Below are positions 11,013 through 22,650 of a stretch of DNA of 64,000 bases, piece after piece (position 1 is the first letter of the stretch; every line of letters begins with the position of its first letter). The DNA is from Vitrella brassicaformis (lineage: Eukaryota > Sar > Vitrellaceae), in assembly GCA_001179505.1 (NCBI GenBank), contig CDMY01000224.1:62001-126000 (forward strand), given 5' to 3'. A model generated the notes under the pieces. It saw only the letters and a program-made list of their open reading frames with translations, ran no database searches and had not been told where the DNA came from. Made by a program: the position numbers and the translations under genes.

Positions 11013-13110
11013 ATGAATGTCCGTCCGCCCTCGCCCCAGCCTGCTTTGCATCCCCAGCCCCCGCCTCCACCTTCGCCATCGCTTACCTGCATTGACGAGG
11101 ATGAGGACGTCAACTCTAATTCGTGTGTCGTTCCCGACATCGAGGAGCGCACGCAGTGCTGTGAGAAACCCGATGGAAGCCACTGCACGTCGTCCCAGTC
11201 ACCCGCTATGGCTGGCGCAGAGGACGTCAAGAACGCCAAAGGTGGTGATGATGCTGAGGCTGACGGTGATGGTGATCTGCCGCACAGCCCGTGTGCCAAG
11301 ATGCTCTCGTGGTGGGCTGGGTGGTGCGTTGGGTCCGCAGCCCGACTCGTCGCCGGTGTGGTTCTCCTGTCCATCCTCTCTGAGCTTCTCCAGGTGAGTG
11401 TCATGATGACTGCATGTCTGACATGTCAGCGGGGGAGGCTGGGCTGGACGAATGGTTTCTGTCTGGTCTGTGACTGCCTGCCTGCCTCACACAGGACGGT
11501 TTGGATGCTGCGGGTTTAGACTTTCCGGGCTCGGTCGCCGGGCTTCTTCTGGTGTTTCTCGTGACGATCGTGCTGGACGTTGTTGGTCAGAAGTGTCCCC
11601 GCCTGCAGGGCCTGCTGCCGGCTTGGCTGTCCATCTTCAAGGCAGCTGAGGGCACCTTACTCAAGTGGATGATCGTCCTCTTCCTGCCGGCGGTCCTCGG
11701 GCTCCCTGCGCTGGCTGAGACAACAAGCATCGAGGTCACCTGGCTGGGCTGGATCAAGATCATGGCTGTCGTCCTGATTGGGATGCCGCTGACGGCTGCC
11801 TTTGGGGGGACGCTCATCATGCAAGGCTGCGCAAGTGCAACTGTCGTGGCGTCACTGAGGAGATCTCGCCGATCGAGATGGAGGAGGGCGTCAACAAGGA
11901 GGAGGAAGGGCCGGCGGCAAGACCGAAACTGGCCCCCAAGGCTTCGGTCGCGTGGGTGCGCCCCTACGCTGCTGTCGGCGGCGTCTGCCTGGTGCTCTTC
12001 CTCATGGTGCTCGTGGCAGCTCCGGCGTACCTACAGATCCTCTCGCAACTGCTGATGATCGTCTGGCTGCCGTGGACCTTCGGATCCCTCCGTCAGCTGG
12101 AGGCGAGGATCCCGTCGTCGAGGTGGTATCGCTATGTTGCCATCCCGGTGCTGGGGACCCTGGCAATGGCGTGGCTCATGATGCTGACGCTGGCGGCTGT
12201 GAGGGATGTTCCCTTCCCCCTCGTGGTGCGGGAATTCCGCACAGGTGAGTCGCGTCGACAGACACATCGGGGATGGAAAGCGACAGCACTGTCACGTGTG
12301 TTGCGCTGTGCATCCATCGATCAGGCGAGCTCCTTCGGATTCTGCCGTCGCTCATCGATGCCTCTCACAGCCGCAGGTGAGTGAATGCATCAAGCATCCA
12401 GATCTGTCCGTCTCGTACTCATAGATTCGTGTGTCACTCACCTGCTCCCTCCCTTGTGCTCTCAGCTATGACTTCGGCGCGGGGGATGTGCTGCTGTACC
12501 TGCTGAACTCGGCCACCATTGCGATGGCCTTCCCAATGCACTCGCGGCTGCCTCAAATGAGAAAATTCTTCATCGAGCTCAATGCAGCGGCGCTGATCGT
12601 GTCGATCGCATCCATCATGCTCTCGGTATCCTGCTCCCGCCTGATCGGCCTCTCGCCAACCATCTCTGCGAGCATGTCGTTGCGAAGCGTGACAGCGCCC
12701 ATTGCGATTGCGTCGTCGCGCTACCTGGGGGGTGCCAACGAGTCCCTGGTGGGTGGCATTTGTGTGATGACTGGGACGACAGGAGTGCTGCTGTACGACA
12801 AGATCCTGGGACTGCTGCGCCGCTGGACGGCCACGATGAAGAAAGACACACTGGACGTGATGCAGGGGGTGGCTGTGGGTGTTTCGTGCCATGGTACGCA
12901 TGACGTGCAAACAAAATGAAGCACGCTGATCTGCAGACGTGTGTGTGTGTGTGTGTGTGGACAGGGCAAGGGACATCGATGCTCCTGCTGACGCACCCTG
13001 GTGCCGCCCCTTTCTCCGCCATTGCATTCGCGCTCCTGGGCATCTACAGTGCGGTGCTGATGGCCATTCCCGCGGTCCCTGCTGCTGTCGCCGCCATCGC
13101 AAAGCTGTGA
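11013..13110 (+). CDS. LrgA-LrgB fusion membrane transporter, PLGG1-like
   Basis: An N-terminal Pro/Asp-rich region leads into a multi-span protein. Exon 2 starts at 11495 (DGLDAAGLDFPGSVAGLLLVF), which matches LrgA/CidA, where a PGSVxG-type motif precedes the last helices. After a charged linker comes an LrgB half: FGAGDVLLYLLNSATIAMAF, then SVTAPIAIASSRYLGG and GICVMTGTTGVLL, and finally HGQGTS, equivalent to the HGIGTA-type end of LrgB. Such LrgA-LrgB fusions in plants are plastid inner-envelope glycolate/glycerate translocators of photorespiration. The coding frame breaks between LrgA and the linker; removing a 35-nt GT-AG segment (11843-11877) restores it. The start at 11013 is tentative: 11209 is another in-frame ATG and no clean plastid leader is visible. 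Confidence 0.85.
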
Positions 13111-14069
13111 AGCTGCTGCTGCTGCTGCTGCTGATCGGCCAACTCACGCACTCACTCACTAACTGACTCAGATGCCCGCTTGTCGACTTACTCTTGGTGC
13201 ATATGGGTTTGAATGGCCTTGTGCGTGTCCATGTAGGTGCGTACGTGTCGTGTTGTGTTGCGGTGCTGTGCGGCGTGCTGTGTCGTGTTGTTGTGTTGCG
13301 CTGTGTCATTCTTGCTGCTGTCGGGAAAGGGGGGGTGGGCTGGGGGTGCGGGGGAAGTCCGTGTCCAATTGTCCTTTTGTTTGTTTGTGCTGCCTGTTTG
13401 TGTATGTACCTTATGTCGTTTTGCCATCCATGCCTTGTGTGTGTATGTGTGTACAATTGTAGTCTGCCGCGCAAAGGATGGCTGGTAGCACGATAGCCAC
13501 GACGGTAGCTAGCTAGCTACACGCGATGCGGTGTGGGGTGTGTGTGTGTGTGTGTGTGTCCAAATCCTAGTGCCCGCCCTCCCCCTGAGAGAAATCGGGG
13601 CAGGGCGGGCAGACCACGAGAGGAAACAGTCGTGGTGGGGATGGCTCTGGGTTGCGTGTGGGTGTGAGCAACTTGCGGCCCCGTTCAGCGGGCGAATGAA
13701 TTCTGGCGTCTCGTCGTTCGTTCGTTGTCTCCATTCGTTTCTCTCGTCGGGCCATCGAGTCAGTGTCGTACCTTTTCGTCCTGCCTGCCTGCCTGCCTCG
13801 TCTGTTTTCTTTTCGACAGTTGTCTTGGTGTGTCTGTCTGCCTGCCTGCCTGTCTGCCTGTCTGCCTGCCTGCCAGTGTGGTTCTTATTTATCCTTGTCC
13901 TGCCTGCTGTGTGCTTCTCATGTATGGGGACATACTTCAGTAGGTAGTGGAGAAGCGCAGCCCAGAATGAGACAAGGAGGCATCGTTTCTGTCATCTGTG
14001 GCTGGCATGCGCACGTTCGGACGACAGACAAGGGGAGGAGAGCGTGTGCATACGAACGATGACACACAC
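13111..14069. other. Spacer with microsatellites
   Basis: Non-coding stretch after the transporter stop. It holds GT-rich runs (near 13250-13450), a TG repeat near 13540-13560 and CTGC/CTGT repeats near 13785-13875. I see no convincing exon. Confidence 0.6.
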
Positions 14070-15790
14070 ACACACACACACACATCACATTCGTATATAA
14101 AGTATGACGTCAGTTCGGACGTCAGTCCGTATGCCTCTATGCCTCTTTCCATCCCTATCGTGTGTGTTTGTTTGGTGTGCTTGCTGATTTAACCGAGGAG
14201 AGATTCTTACTGACAGAGAGAGATATTTCACAGCCAGCGGTGTCATCTATGGATTGATGTGTGTGACATACAATAAGTCCATCGAAGTGCACACGAAGTC
14301 AGAGCGCACTGCATGTGGAAGAGGGTCGGTCGGGTGGCCTGGAGTGGGGTAAGACGTCCATCATGTCGTCATTCATGGTGCGTCAAAGGCAGGCCGGCAG
14401 ATATCCATGAATGCCTGAAGTCCGTGCATACAGTGCTGAAGTGCACACATACAAAGTGAGAGCGTACTGCACGTGGAAGAGGGTCGGTCGGGTGGCCTGG
14501 CCCAGTGGGGCGAGACATCCCGCATTGCATGCATGGTCTTCATTCATGGTGCGTCAAAGGCAGGCCAGCAGATATCCACGGACGGGTGGTTTGAGTTGGA
14601 CTTGCGTGCCTGAGACTGACTGGCTGGCGAAGCCTCCCTGTGTGTTGCCTCCTTTCTCGTCTGTGTCTGTCTGTCTGTCTGTCTGTCTGTGCGTGTGTCT
14701 GCATGTGTCGAGGCCGAGAGGGCCCGATGTATTACATGCATACATAAATACCTACAGCCATACAGCCGTGCGGCCTCTTGCTCGGTGCCTGGTTTCACTG
14801 TCTGGTTTTTATTTGTTGATCTACCAGCATCGGTTTAGGCGTTCCTTATGTCGTCGGCTTTCATCCATTCATTCATTCACTAATGTGTTGTTTGGGGGGC
14901 TGGCCAGGCCGGATCGCATGGATGTTCTATGTGTGGCTTTCCTGCACGCGTGTGGCGTGGGTGTGTGGGTGGACTCTTTTATCACGACGACACACACATC
15001 ACATGACATCACACGCCGGGTATGCCTCTTTTTGCTGATTTAGTGGAAGAGAGGTTCTTTCTCAGAGAGAGAGAGATTTGACAGCCAGAAGGGTCACGTA
15101 TGTATGGATTGACGTGTGTGACATACATACAAGGAGTCCATCGATGAGCGAAGTGCACACAAAGTGAGAGTGCACTGCACTGCTGGTGGTTTGTCACCCC
15201 ATAAAGGAGTTTAATCCATACCTTCTGCACAGGCAGGGCAAGGTGCGCCACACACATACACACATACGCCTACATACGCTAAGACTGACTGGCTGACTGA
15301 TTTGCGGCGGATGGATGGATGGATGGAGCTTCCCTGTATGTCGGTTGCGTCCTTTCCCCTCTGTCTGTCTGTCTGTCTGTCTGTCTGTGCCTAGCTGCAT
15401 GTGTGTGCATGTGTCGAGGCCGACAGGGCCCGATGTAATACATACACACCCACAGCCCTACCATCCATACAGCCGTGCAGCCTCCCACAACTCGGTAGTG
15501 TGCCTGCCGCTGGAGAGGCTCATGAGATGCATGAGATGGGAGCTCTGGGTTGGGTGCATTGCATGCGGAGTGTTTATCATCCATATGACATTCATTCATT
15601 GCTGCTGTGTGCTGGTTTCCCAGTCTGTCTGGTTTTTGTCCGTTGTCCATCGGTCCAAGGCCTTCCCTTCCTTACTCATGTCGTCGGCATTCGACCATCC
15701 ATTCATTATCGTTCTGCGGTGTGGACGTTTCGACGAACCGATAGATACGCGATGTGATGCATGGAACAAATTGCGATTACCAAATGGACA
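14070..15790. repeat. Diverged tandem/segmental repeats in a gene-free spacer
   Basis: The block around 14080-14330 (TATGCCTCTTT-type start, a GCTGATTTA tract, GAGAGAGATAT, ACAGCCAG, GGATTGA-GTGTGTGACATAC, GAAGTGCACAC) recurs at about 15000-15190. A GAGGGTCGGTCGGGTGGCCT element occurs at about 14320 and again at about 14482, each followed by GTGCGTCAAAGGCAGGCC. A further pair (GTCGAGGCCGA-AGGGCCCGATGTA, then CATACAGCCGTGC and ATGTCGTCGGC) occurs at about 14708-14860 and 15413-15690. Each unit carries a TCTG microsatellite. No open reading frame is shared, so the units look non-coding. Confidence 0.7.
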
Positions 15791-15844
15791 GTGACCGACT
15801 CGGCAGAACCCACCCATCCCACCCACGATCGCGTCAGTCAGTGG

Positions 15845-18800
15845 TCACGTCGCCAGTGTAGCACGGGAATCCTCACTCTCATCATCCCCCTCTTGTCTGG
15901 CCTTGTCCTTCCTGTCTCCTCTCTCCCCCTCCCCTTCATCCCGATCCTCATGCTCATACTCATCGTCCAGCCCCACCCCACCCCTCTCAGCAGCAGCCCG
16001 TCTCGGCCGCACCGTCCCGCCCCCAGTACTACCCGCAGCCCGGCTGTACGCACTCTTCACACGCCACTTCTGCTGCTGCTTCTTCGCAAGCGCCCGCTCT
16101 CTCATCTCCTCGGCATCCTCGTCCTCATGCCAATCACACTCACCACCGCCACCGCCGGCCGATCCTGCCGCGGCGTCTCGCTTGCTGGCGACGTCGCTCA
16201 GGCGCTTCCAGTCGTCTGTGTGTGTTGAGGAGGGCAGCTTATTGGTGTGGGTGACGGGCGGGGTGAACTCGATGAACTCCTTGGCTGCGGGGACGAAGGT
16301 GGAGACGATGCGGGCGAGGAAGGACCGGAGGGAGCGGTCCTTGACGGCGTTGAACAAGTCGCGCAGGTGCACTGAATGAACCGCCCAGCCTGTGGGAAGA
16401 GAAGAACGGACATGCTAGAGTGAGTGGCTGGGTATGTGATGTGTGGGCACTTGTGGTCGGTTACTCACTGACCGAGCAGCGACAGCTGCCTTTGCCTGAG
16501 CTCTGCTGACGCCAATGGGCGGCTGGAAGGGGCAACCAAATCCTAACAAACACACACGACATAGGGGGGTGCATCATTCGCAGGTGTGTGAGTGAGTGTG
16601 TATGCGCTGATGGTGTGCTGATTGATGGTGTGGTGTGATACGATCTCACCTGGAAGTTGAGGACGTCGATGAGGTGCTTCTCGAGTGGGAATGCCACACT
16701 GACGCGATAGATGTTCTCCAGCGTGTGGGCAGTCTTGTGCGCAACCTTCAGCTGAGAGATGAACAAAGCCAACACGTGTCTGTCTATGGTGTCCGTCTGT
16801 GTGTGTCTTTGCGGTGCGTATGTGCTTACCTGGATGAGCGTCTCCGACAGCCACTTGTCATAGTTATAATCCTTGACGCGCAATCGCTTGTCCATCCTGT
16901 AGCCAGCCGTTCCGGTCAGGACCAATTGGTGCCCCTTCTCCCTCCCTCCCTCTGGCCACCTGTATTTGGCGCCTCCTTCGTAGACATAGAGGTCCGCCCT
17001 GGGGCACGCCAAGACGTCTTCCAGGAAGGCCACGAGTGCGTCGGATGCAGGGGGGTCCAGCCCGCTGGGCTTGAGCTTGAGAGCGTGCAGGGCCACCTGC
17101 TGCGCATGCATCAGCTCCTTCGGCAATTCATCCCCGAAACCCCTGAGCGAGCGACAAGAGAGAGAGAAGCATGCACCAGCAGCTTCGCTTGTATGCCTTG
17201 TGGATGTGTGTGTATGTGTGTGACCTGACCTGGCGATGTCTTCGAGGAGTGGCGTGAGGTACTGCTCCTCGCTGGTGACGACGCACACCCACGCCAGCCG
17301 CAGAAGCGCCTCAGCGGCCTCCTTGGCACCATCCTTCAACACATCACCGCTGAAGGGGTCGTCCTCACCCTGCCAATAATGACCCATGTACAAACATGTT
17401 TGCCATTCCTCAGAGGTGTCTGTCTTGTCTTGGTGCTCGTATACAAGCACCTCACCTGGATGTGCACGTTGCCCCCGCGGTATTCGGCCCGCCCGACGGC
17501 GGCCTTTTGTTCCGGTGTGCCGTATCGCTGAGTGAGAAAGTGCACCACCACCGGACGCACCCAATCCATCTTGAGACTTTGCTGCACTCACACCACACAA
17601 CCAACCCCCTACACACATGCAGTGCAAGCTTAGCTAAGCTAAACTAAGCCAAGCTGTGTTAGTCGCCCCCCATCCCTCTCACCGACCGACTGCCTCACCT
17701 CAGTGAGTGTCCACAAGAGGTAGCAGAGCATCAGAGGCCTGGGGCGCTCGCCCTCGGTCTCGATCAGGTGCTGCACCGTGTCGACGATCTTGTGCACAGA
17801 GTCGTCCTCAAACCCAATCCGGGCACACGCGTAGCACAGCACAATCATCGACTGCAGGTCGCTGTCCAGCCGCGCCAGCTGAGCGAGGTTGTCGCTGATG
17901 GCCTTCTGCACACGAGGGCGGCGGTGTATGTGGGTCCTCACGAGGAGCCGGTCGTCAGCTGGCAGGTACGAGAGGCTTCCGACGATGCGCAGGAAGTCCT
18001 CGGGGTCGCCTGAGCGGAGGAGGGGTGCGAGTTGCCGGAGGATGACGTTGGTGAGCTGGTCGTCGGTGATGTTGAGTTCGTGCATCGCCTCAAATAGGTC
18101 CGCCACATTCGCTGCCGTGAAACACCTACACACATCCAGACATCCACCCACCAATCCATTCACCTGTGCGTGTGTGTGCGTGTGACCATCTCACTGACCA
18201 CCAGGTTCTGATGCGTTGTCGGATGGCGGTGAGTAGCTGGTCGATGAGTGTGGGGCTCCTGAGGTTGTTAGGGCACTTGGTGAGTACGTGTAGGATCTGC
18301 ACGCAGTCCTCAGCGAAGATGCTCTGGACCTTCTTGCTCGTCAGCTCCAGCAGCGCAGGCACCACGGGGTGCGACAGGTACTCGGCCTCGTACAGACCCA
18401 CCAGCGTCTGCACTATGTTCTCAGGGTACAACACGTGCTTGCGCTCCAAGATCTCCAGGACAGACATGAATGACCACACGCAACACACACACACATCGAT
18501 GCGTCCAGAGGAGACTCACCCCCTCTCCCCCCCCCCCTCTCCCCATCCACACAGACAAGACAGACAGACAGACAGACCGACTCACCTGGTCGCATAAAGC
18601 GCTGTAGAGCTTTGCGTCGGTGACGCCTGCCGCACCGAAGCCGTAGACAGCGCGGGAGAGCTGCAGGGGTGAGAAGGTGCCGACTAGCTTGAGGGCCTGC
18701 TGCTTGAGTCCGGCGAAGAGCTCCTTGTGTGCGAACTCCGCCTGTGCGAGGGCCATGGCGACGCTTGAGATGTCGTGGGCCGTGAACTGCTTGACCTTGG

Positions 18801-21100
18801 GCAACATCGAGGCGGCAAGGTCCGAGAACAGATCCGGGTCAGATACGCCTGCAGGACACACAACACACGCACCCAGAGAGAGATGGCATGGATGAGATGG
18901 GTTGGCCCTTGTTGTGTTGCATCTGTGTAAACAAACGCTCGAGCGTGGTACCAGCATTTGCATACGCCCACGCGACGGTGCAGAGGTCCCTGGCTGCCAG
19001 GTCCAGCATGAACGACCGGATGGTGGGCGAGATGGTGAACTTGAAGAGCTCCTCGTCGGCCTCCTCCACCCTGCTCATGGCCCAGGTCAGCTGCACCACG
19101 TCGCGCACCGTGCACTGCTCCACCTGCCGCTCCAGAGACCGGCGGATCTTCTTGAACAGACTGGGGTCGGTGTAGGACATGCTGGCGAAGGCGTGGGCCA
19201 CCCCGGCGATCTCCTGCATGGAGAACTGGTCCATCCCCTTCTGCACCTTCTGCGACAGCTGCGCGAACAGATGGGGGTCCCGCACATCCAGCTTGGCCAG
19301 CGCCGAGCACACCACTGTCAGGTCGAGGGGCGTCTTGAACTCCTCATACCGATACTTGACGGCCTCGACGAGCTGCTCCTTGAGCGGCATGGCCTCCTTG
19401 ATGGCGAACGACAGCTTTGAGAGGCAGAAGAGTGCGGTGCTGAGGTGCTGGCCCTCGAACTTGGGCACGTGCTGCGTGCACTGCACCATCAGTGACGGCA
19501 GCCACTTGGGGGCGTGCTCAAGCTTGACCAGACCCCAGAACAGGTTCACCAGCCCTTGCGGCCCAAGGTGCACCAGCATCCTCTCGGCAGCGACCAGCAG
19601 CTCCACGAACCGCTCGTCCTTGACGATCGTCTGCCGCTGGTACGGAGTGACGTAGCGCCCCAGCCGATGGACGGCCGTCGTCACGTTGACCTCGTCCATG
19701 TGCCCGATGTTGCCGCCCACAGTGGTGAGGATGGCCGCGACGCTCCTGGCCTTGACGAGCTCCTGCTGCACCTGCAGCCGCTCGGGAGCCATGTTCATCC
19801 ACGTCTCCACCGGCAGCTTGGTCGCCGCACGAACCAGCTCCGCGGGGGAGTGGGCGTCCACCTCCGTCGGCGGCGCCGTCACGTCGGCTTCGTCGCCATG
19901 GCGAGCGGGAGAAGTGTCGCCCTGGCCGAAGAGCATGGCACGGATCTTGGCCTTCTCCTCTTTCTCTGACAGAGACGGCTCCTGCCCGATGTCGTCAATC
20001 AGCGCGCTGCCTCGCACCATCCTCAGCTGCCCGTGGTCATCCCTCTCGCCGAGCCGGTCCATGGCCTCTGCAGCAGGCTTCTGCAGGGGCCCGGTCGTGG
20101 CATTGCTCTCGTGTGTCGCCTCTTCTTTGGCCGCTGCTGCTGAGTAGATTGATGCGTCGCTGGAGGTCTCTGCCTCCAGCTGAGAGAGGGAGGCCAGGTC
20201 GAGAGCAGACCCAGGGGTGGTCTTGCCCCTGGTGCTGTGGCTGTGCTGTGCCGCCCGGTCCTCCTTGTCCCAACTGGGTACGCCCTTCATGCTGCCGCCC
20301 GAGGGGAAGAGGTCCCCCTCCCCTCCCTCCCCCTCGTCGATGGCCGGCAGCCTCCTGCCGTCGGCCTTGTCCTTGTGCCTGGCCTTCTCCTCCTTCCTCC
20401 TCAGCTGCCTCGCTGCCAGGCTCTCCCGCGTCTTGGCCACCTTGTGCAGCTCCTTCTCCCTGATCTCCTCCCAAAACGTCTTCTGGTACAGCGGCTCGTC
20501 TGTCTTGAGGTCGCGCAGAGAGAAGCGCGACTTGCCCTTGTTGCGCCGGCCGGCATCTTTGTCCATCTCCTTGAGCGGCAGATCGTCCTCGTCTGCCTGG
20601 CTCATCGTGGACTTGCCGGCCTTGCGCTCCAGCCGCCCCCCCTTGCCCCTCCTCGGCATGGCCTCGGCCTCCACCTCCTCTGTGGACTTGAAGAGAGTGC
20701 TGGGGTGTGCCCCGTAGCGCATCTTCCGGCGGAAGCTGGAGCTGGTCTCCTCTCGGATGATGGACGTGTACGATGCAGGCGTGTAGGATGGTTCGTCGTA
20801 CTCATCCCTGCCGACCTCCCCCTCCTCAAAGGACTCCTCGAAGGCCTTGGCACGGTCACCAGCGCCGCCCGCACTTGACGACATGCCTGCCGCTGCAAGC
20901 CGGACATGCTGCAAGGCCGGGATGGATGAGGGCTGAGACGGGCTGCCGGAGAGAGCCACGCGATGAATGAAGGAGGGGAGGGGAGTGGTTGCATGGCGAG
21001 CACTGCACTCGGCGCCGGCTGGATCTGTAGTTTGTGCCAGTGGTCTTGGGCGCCGCAGGTTGCCGCGATGAATGCGGGATGAAAGCTTTGACGGGATCAT
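15845..21100 (-). CDS. RAP-domain protein with helical-repeat (FAST/HPR-like) array, probable organellar RNA-binding factor
   Basis: A long gene of about a dozen exons. The first exon (21100 to about 18950) has a basic, S/R/P-rich N-terminus (MIPSKLSSRIHRGNLRRPRP) like a mitochondrial or plastid presequence, then a charged low-complexity region. A long array of helical repeats follows, with units such as LVNLFWGLVKLEH, LSTALFCLSKLSF, LTVVCSALAKLDV and IAGVAHAFASMSY. Later exons continue the array. Near the end, the exons at about 16533 and 16390 join as DLVAPSSRPLASAELRQRQ and LSLLGWAVHSVHLRDLF, a good match to the RAP domain (LRRRLL..GW.VvsV). The protein then runs on into a charged tail that stops at 15845. 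RAP proteins with such repeats act in organellar rRNA and mRNA processing in apicomplexans and algae; the target here is unknown. Confidence 0.82.
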
Positions 21101-21208
21101 GAAACGAAACCCCTGGATGTTGACCAGCTGGGCTCCCTAGCCCCTACAGCCTCACCAAAAGAGCCAGATCTTCGCTCTCTAGCTCGAAGAGAGAGCGGTT
21201 TCGAAGAT

Positions 21209-21217
21209 CTGCGAGCT
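21209..21217 (-). promoter_or_regulatory. AGCTCGCAG motif in a divergent promoter
   Basis: CTGCGAGCT on the + strand, so the 9-mer points toward the RAP gene whose ATG is 109 bp downstream. It continues on the minus strand into AGATCTTCGAA (GAAGATCT on the + strand). Confidence 0.45.
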
Positions 21218-21435
21218 CAGACTTGCCGTGTTGGCAGAAGGGAAAGAAGGAAACAGGCAGCAAAGACACAGGTGAGCAGCCTTCAAAGTGGGACCACCCA
21301 AGCTGGCTCGATGATCTTGATGCCTGTGTGTTGCTTTCCTGCTGCCATGTCAGATTCGTCGCTCCCTCCCCGTCCCCCATCCCCTCCCCTCCTCTCCTCG
21401 CCCTCCCCCCCCATCCCATCCCATACAGATCGACC

Positions 21436-22650
21436 ATGGCCTCATCCTGGCAGGACAGCGATTGGCAAACCATGTGCTTGCTGATCAAGGAGAGTCAGAA
21501 CGTCGACGGCGGCCTTTGGACGCAGTACATCGAGCGGGCCTCCAAGACCAAGCGCGACCCCACATGCCACGACTGGGAGTTTCTCGCACGGTTCCTCACC
21601 ACGGCCGCCGGCAGCAACCCCGTCGTGTCGGCCATGGCCCACCGGGCGCTGCAGGCCAAGCAGTACGAGGCCGACAAGACCTGGGACGCCCTCGTCATGG
21701 CCACGCAGGGCCACCCCTACTTCCACAGATTCTACGGACCACAGATCTACACCAGCGAGGACCTCCCTGGCTGGGTGCGGGCGCAGGCGTCGACCAAGGT
21801 GCCGCAGGAGCGCAAAGTGCTGGCCATCAAGACCATCATGGTGCGGACAAGCGAGGACGCGCGAGCGGTGCTGCGGTGCGTGCTGGTTGACGCCGACGGC
21901 AAGGTGGTGCTTGACGACTGGGTCAAGCCGTACGGCTCCATCACCGACGACGTCAAGGCCTTTGGCACCACCCCGGAGCAGATCGAGGCCACCTCGACGA
22001 TGCGCGAGCAGCTGCAGCAGAAGCTGCTCAAGCTCATCAGCCCCGACACCATCCTGCTGGGCCACAACACGGCGCAGGACCTGTGTGCCATCCGGCTGCA
22101 CCACGCCAAGATCGTCGATGTGGGCCTGCTGTGCCGCTCCTTCGACAACCCCCGCCACGCCCCCACACTCAAGGAGATCTACGAGACCATCGCGCGCGAC
22201 AACGAAGCCATGGGCCCGCGCGACACTGACGACAGCGAACCCGCGTCGGCGGCCCGCGTGCTGGTGGACGTGGGTCGTCACCTGAAGGACCACCGGATGG
22301 ACAAGCCCAAGAGCCACCCCACCCCCAAAAACGTCGACAACGGCGGACGGCAGGAGCAGCAGTCCAAGCTCTTCGTCCACAAGATCCCACGCATGGTGCG
22401 GCCGGAGGAGATCCAGGCCCTCTTCCAGCCACAGCCGGTCGTCGGCAACATCAAGATGTCGTCTGGCGGCACCTGGTCGGCCCTCCTGGACTTCGGCAGC
22501 CCCGCTCTCGCCATGGCCATGTTCGACAGCGTGCCGGGCAGCACGGGCCAGGACACACGGGGGCGGGCGCAGAAGTCCCTGTACATCCCACTGATGTTCA
22601 ACAGCAGCGACACCCAGTACGTGGAGATCAAGATACAAAAGGCCGGCTGA
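21436..22650 (+). CDS. REXO/REX1-like DEDD exonuclease-fold protein with RRM, catalytic residues altered
   Basis: Single-exon protein of 404 residues. The ATG at 21436 starts MASSWQDSDWQTMCLLIKES; the frame is open upstream but looks like UTR. An N-terminal domain of about 135 residues precedes an exonuclease-like fold: VLAIKTIMVRT, then VLVDADGKVVLDDWVKPYGS and LGHNTAQDLCAIRLHHAKIV. These align with the ALDCEMV, VNPxxxI and GHSLxxDL signatures of REX1/REXO5-type RNA exonucleases. The first DxE of the active site is replaced (K and I), while the second Asp (in AQDL) is kept. The final H..D motif is not evident (SEPASAARVLVDVGRH). A C-terminal RRM-like segment begins KLFVHKIPRMVRPEEIQALF. It is probably a non-catalytic RNA-binding relative, but function is not proven. 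Confidence 0.75.
   Translation: MASSWQDSDWQTMCLLIKESQNVDGGLWTQYIERASKTKRDPTCHDWEFLARFLTTAAGSNPVVSAMAHRALQAKQYEADKTWDALVMATQGHPYFHRFYGPQIYTSEDLPGWVRAQASTKVPQERKVLAIKTIMVRTSEDARAVLRCVLVDADGKVVLDDWVKPYGSITDDVKAFGTTPEQIEATSTMREQLQQKLLKLISPDTILLGHNTAQDLCAIRLHHAKIVDVGLLCRSFDNPRHAPTLKEIYETIARDNEAMGPRDTDDSEPASAARVLVDVGRHLKDHRMDKPKSHPTPKNVDNGGRQEQQSKLFVHKIPRMVRPEEIQALFQPQPVVGNIKMSSGGTWSALLDFGSPALAMAMFDSVPGSTGQDTRGRAQKSLYIPLMFNSSDTQYVEIKIQKAG

Noticed and set aside
14060-14090. CA repeat and TATATAAA near 14095 as a promoter for a new gene
   Set aside because: No coding chain follows; the stretch is part of the diverged repeat block.
17610-17660. AGCTTAGCTAAGCTAAACTAAGC as a hairpin or terminator
   Set aside because: It is a short imperfect tandem/palindrome inside an intron of the RAP gene; nothing supports a terminator role in a eukaryote.
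18839-21100. Long plus-strand frames across the RAP gene as separate genes
   Set aside because: They mirror the minus-strand codons of a GC-rich exon; the minus frame has the repeat array and targeting leader, the plus frames have no recognisable features.
21442-22638. A 398-codon minus-strand frame opposite the REXO-like gene
   Set aside because: Composition (His, Val, Leu and Arg rich, no domain) is that of an antisense shadow; the plus strand carries the exonuclease-fold and RRM motifs.
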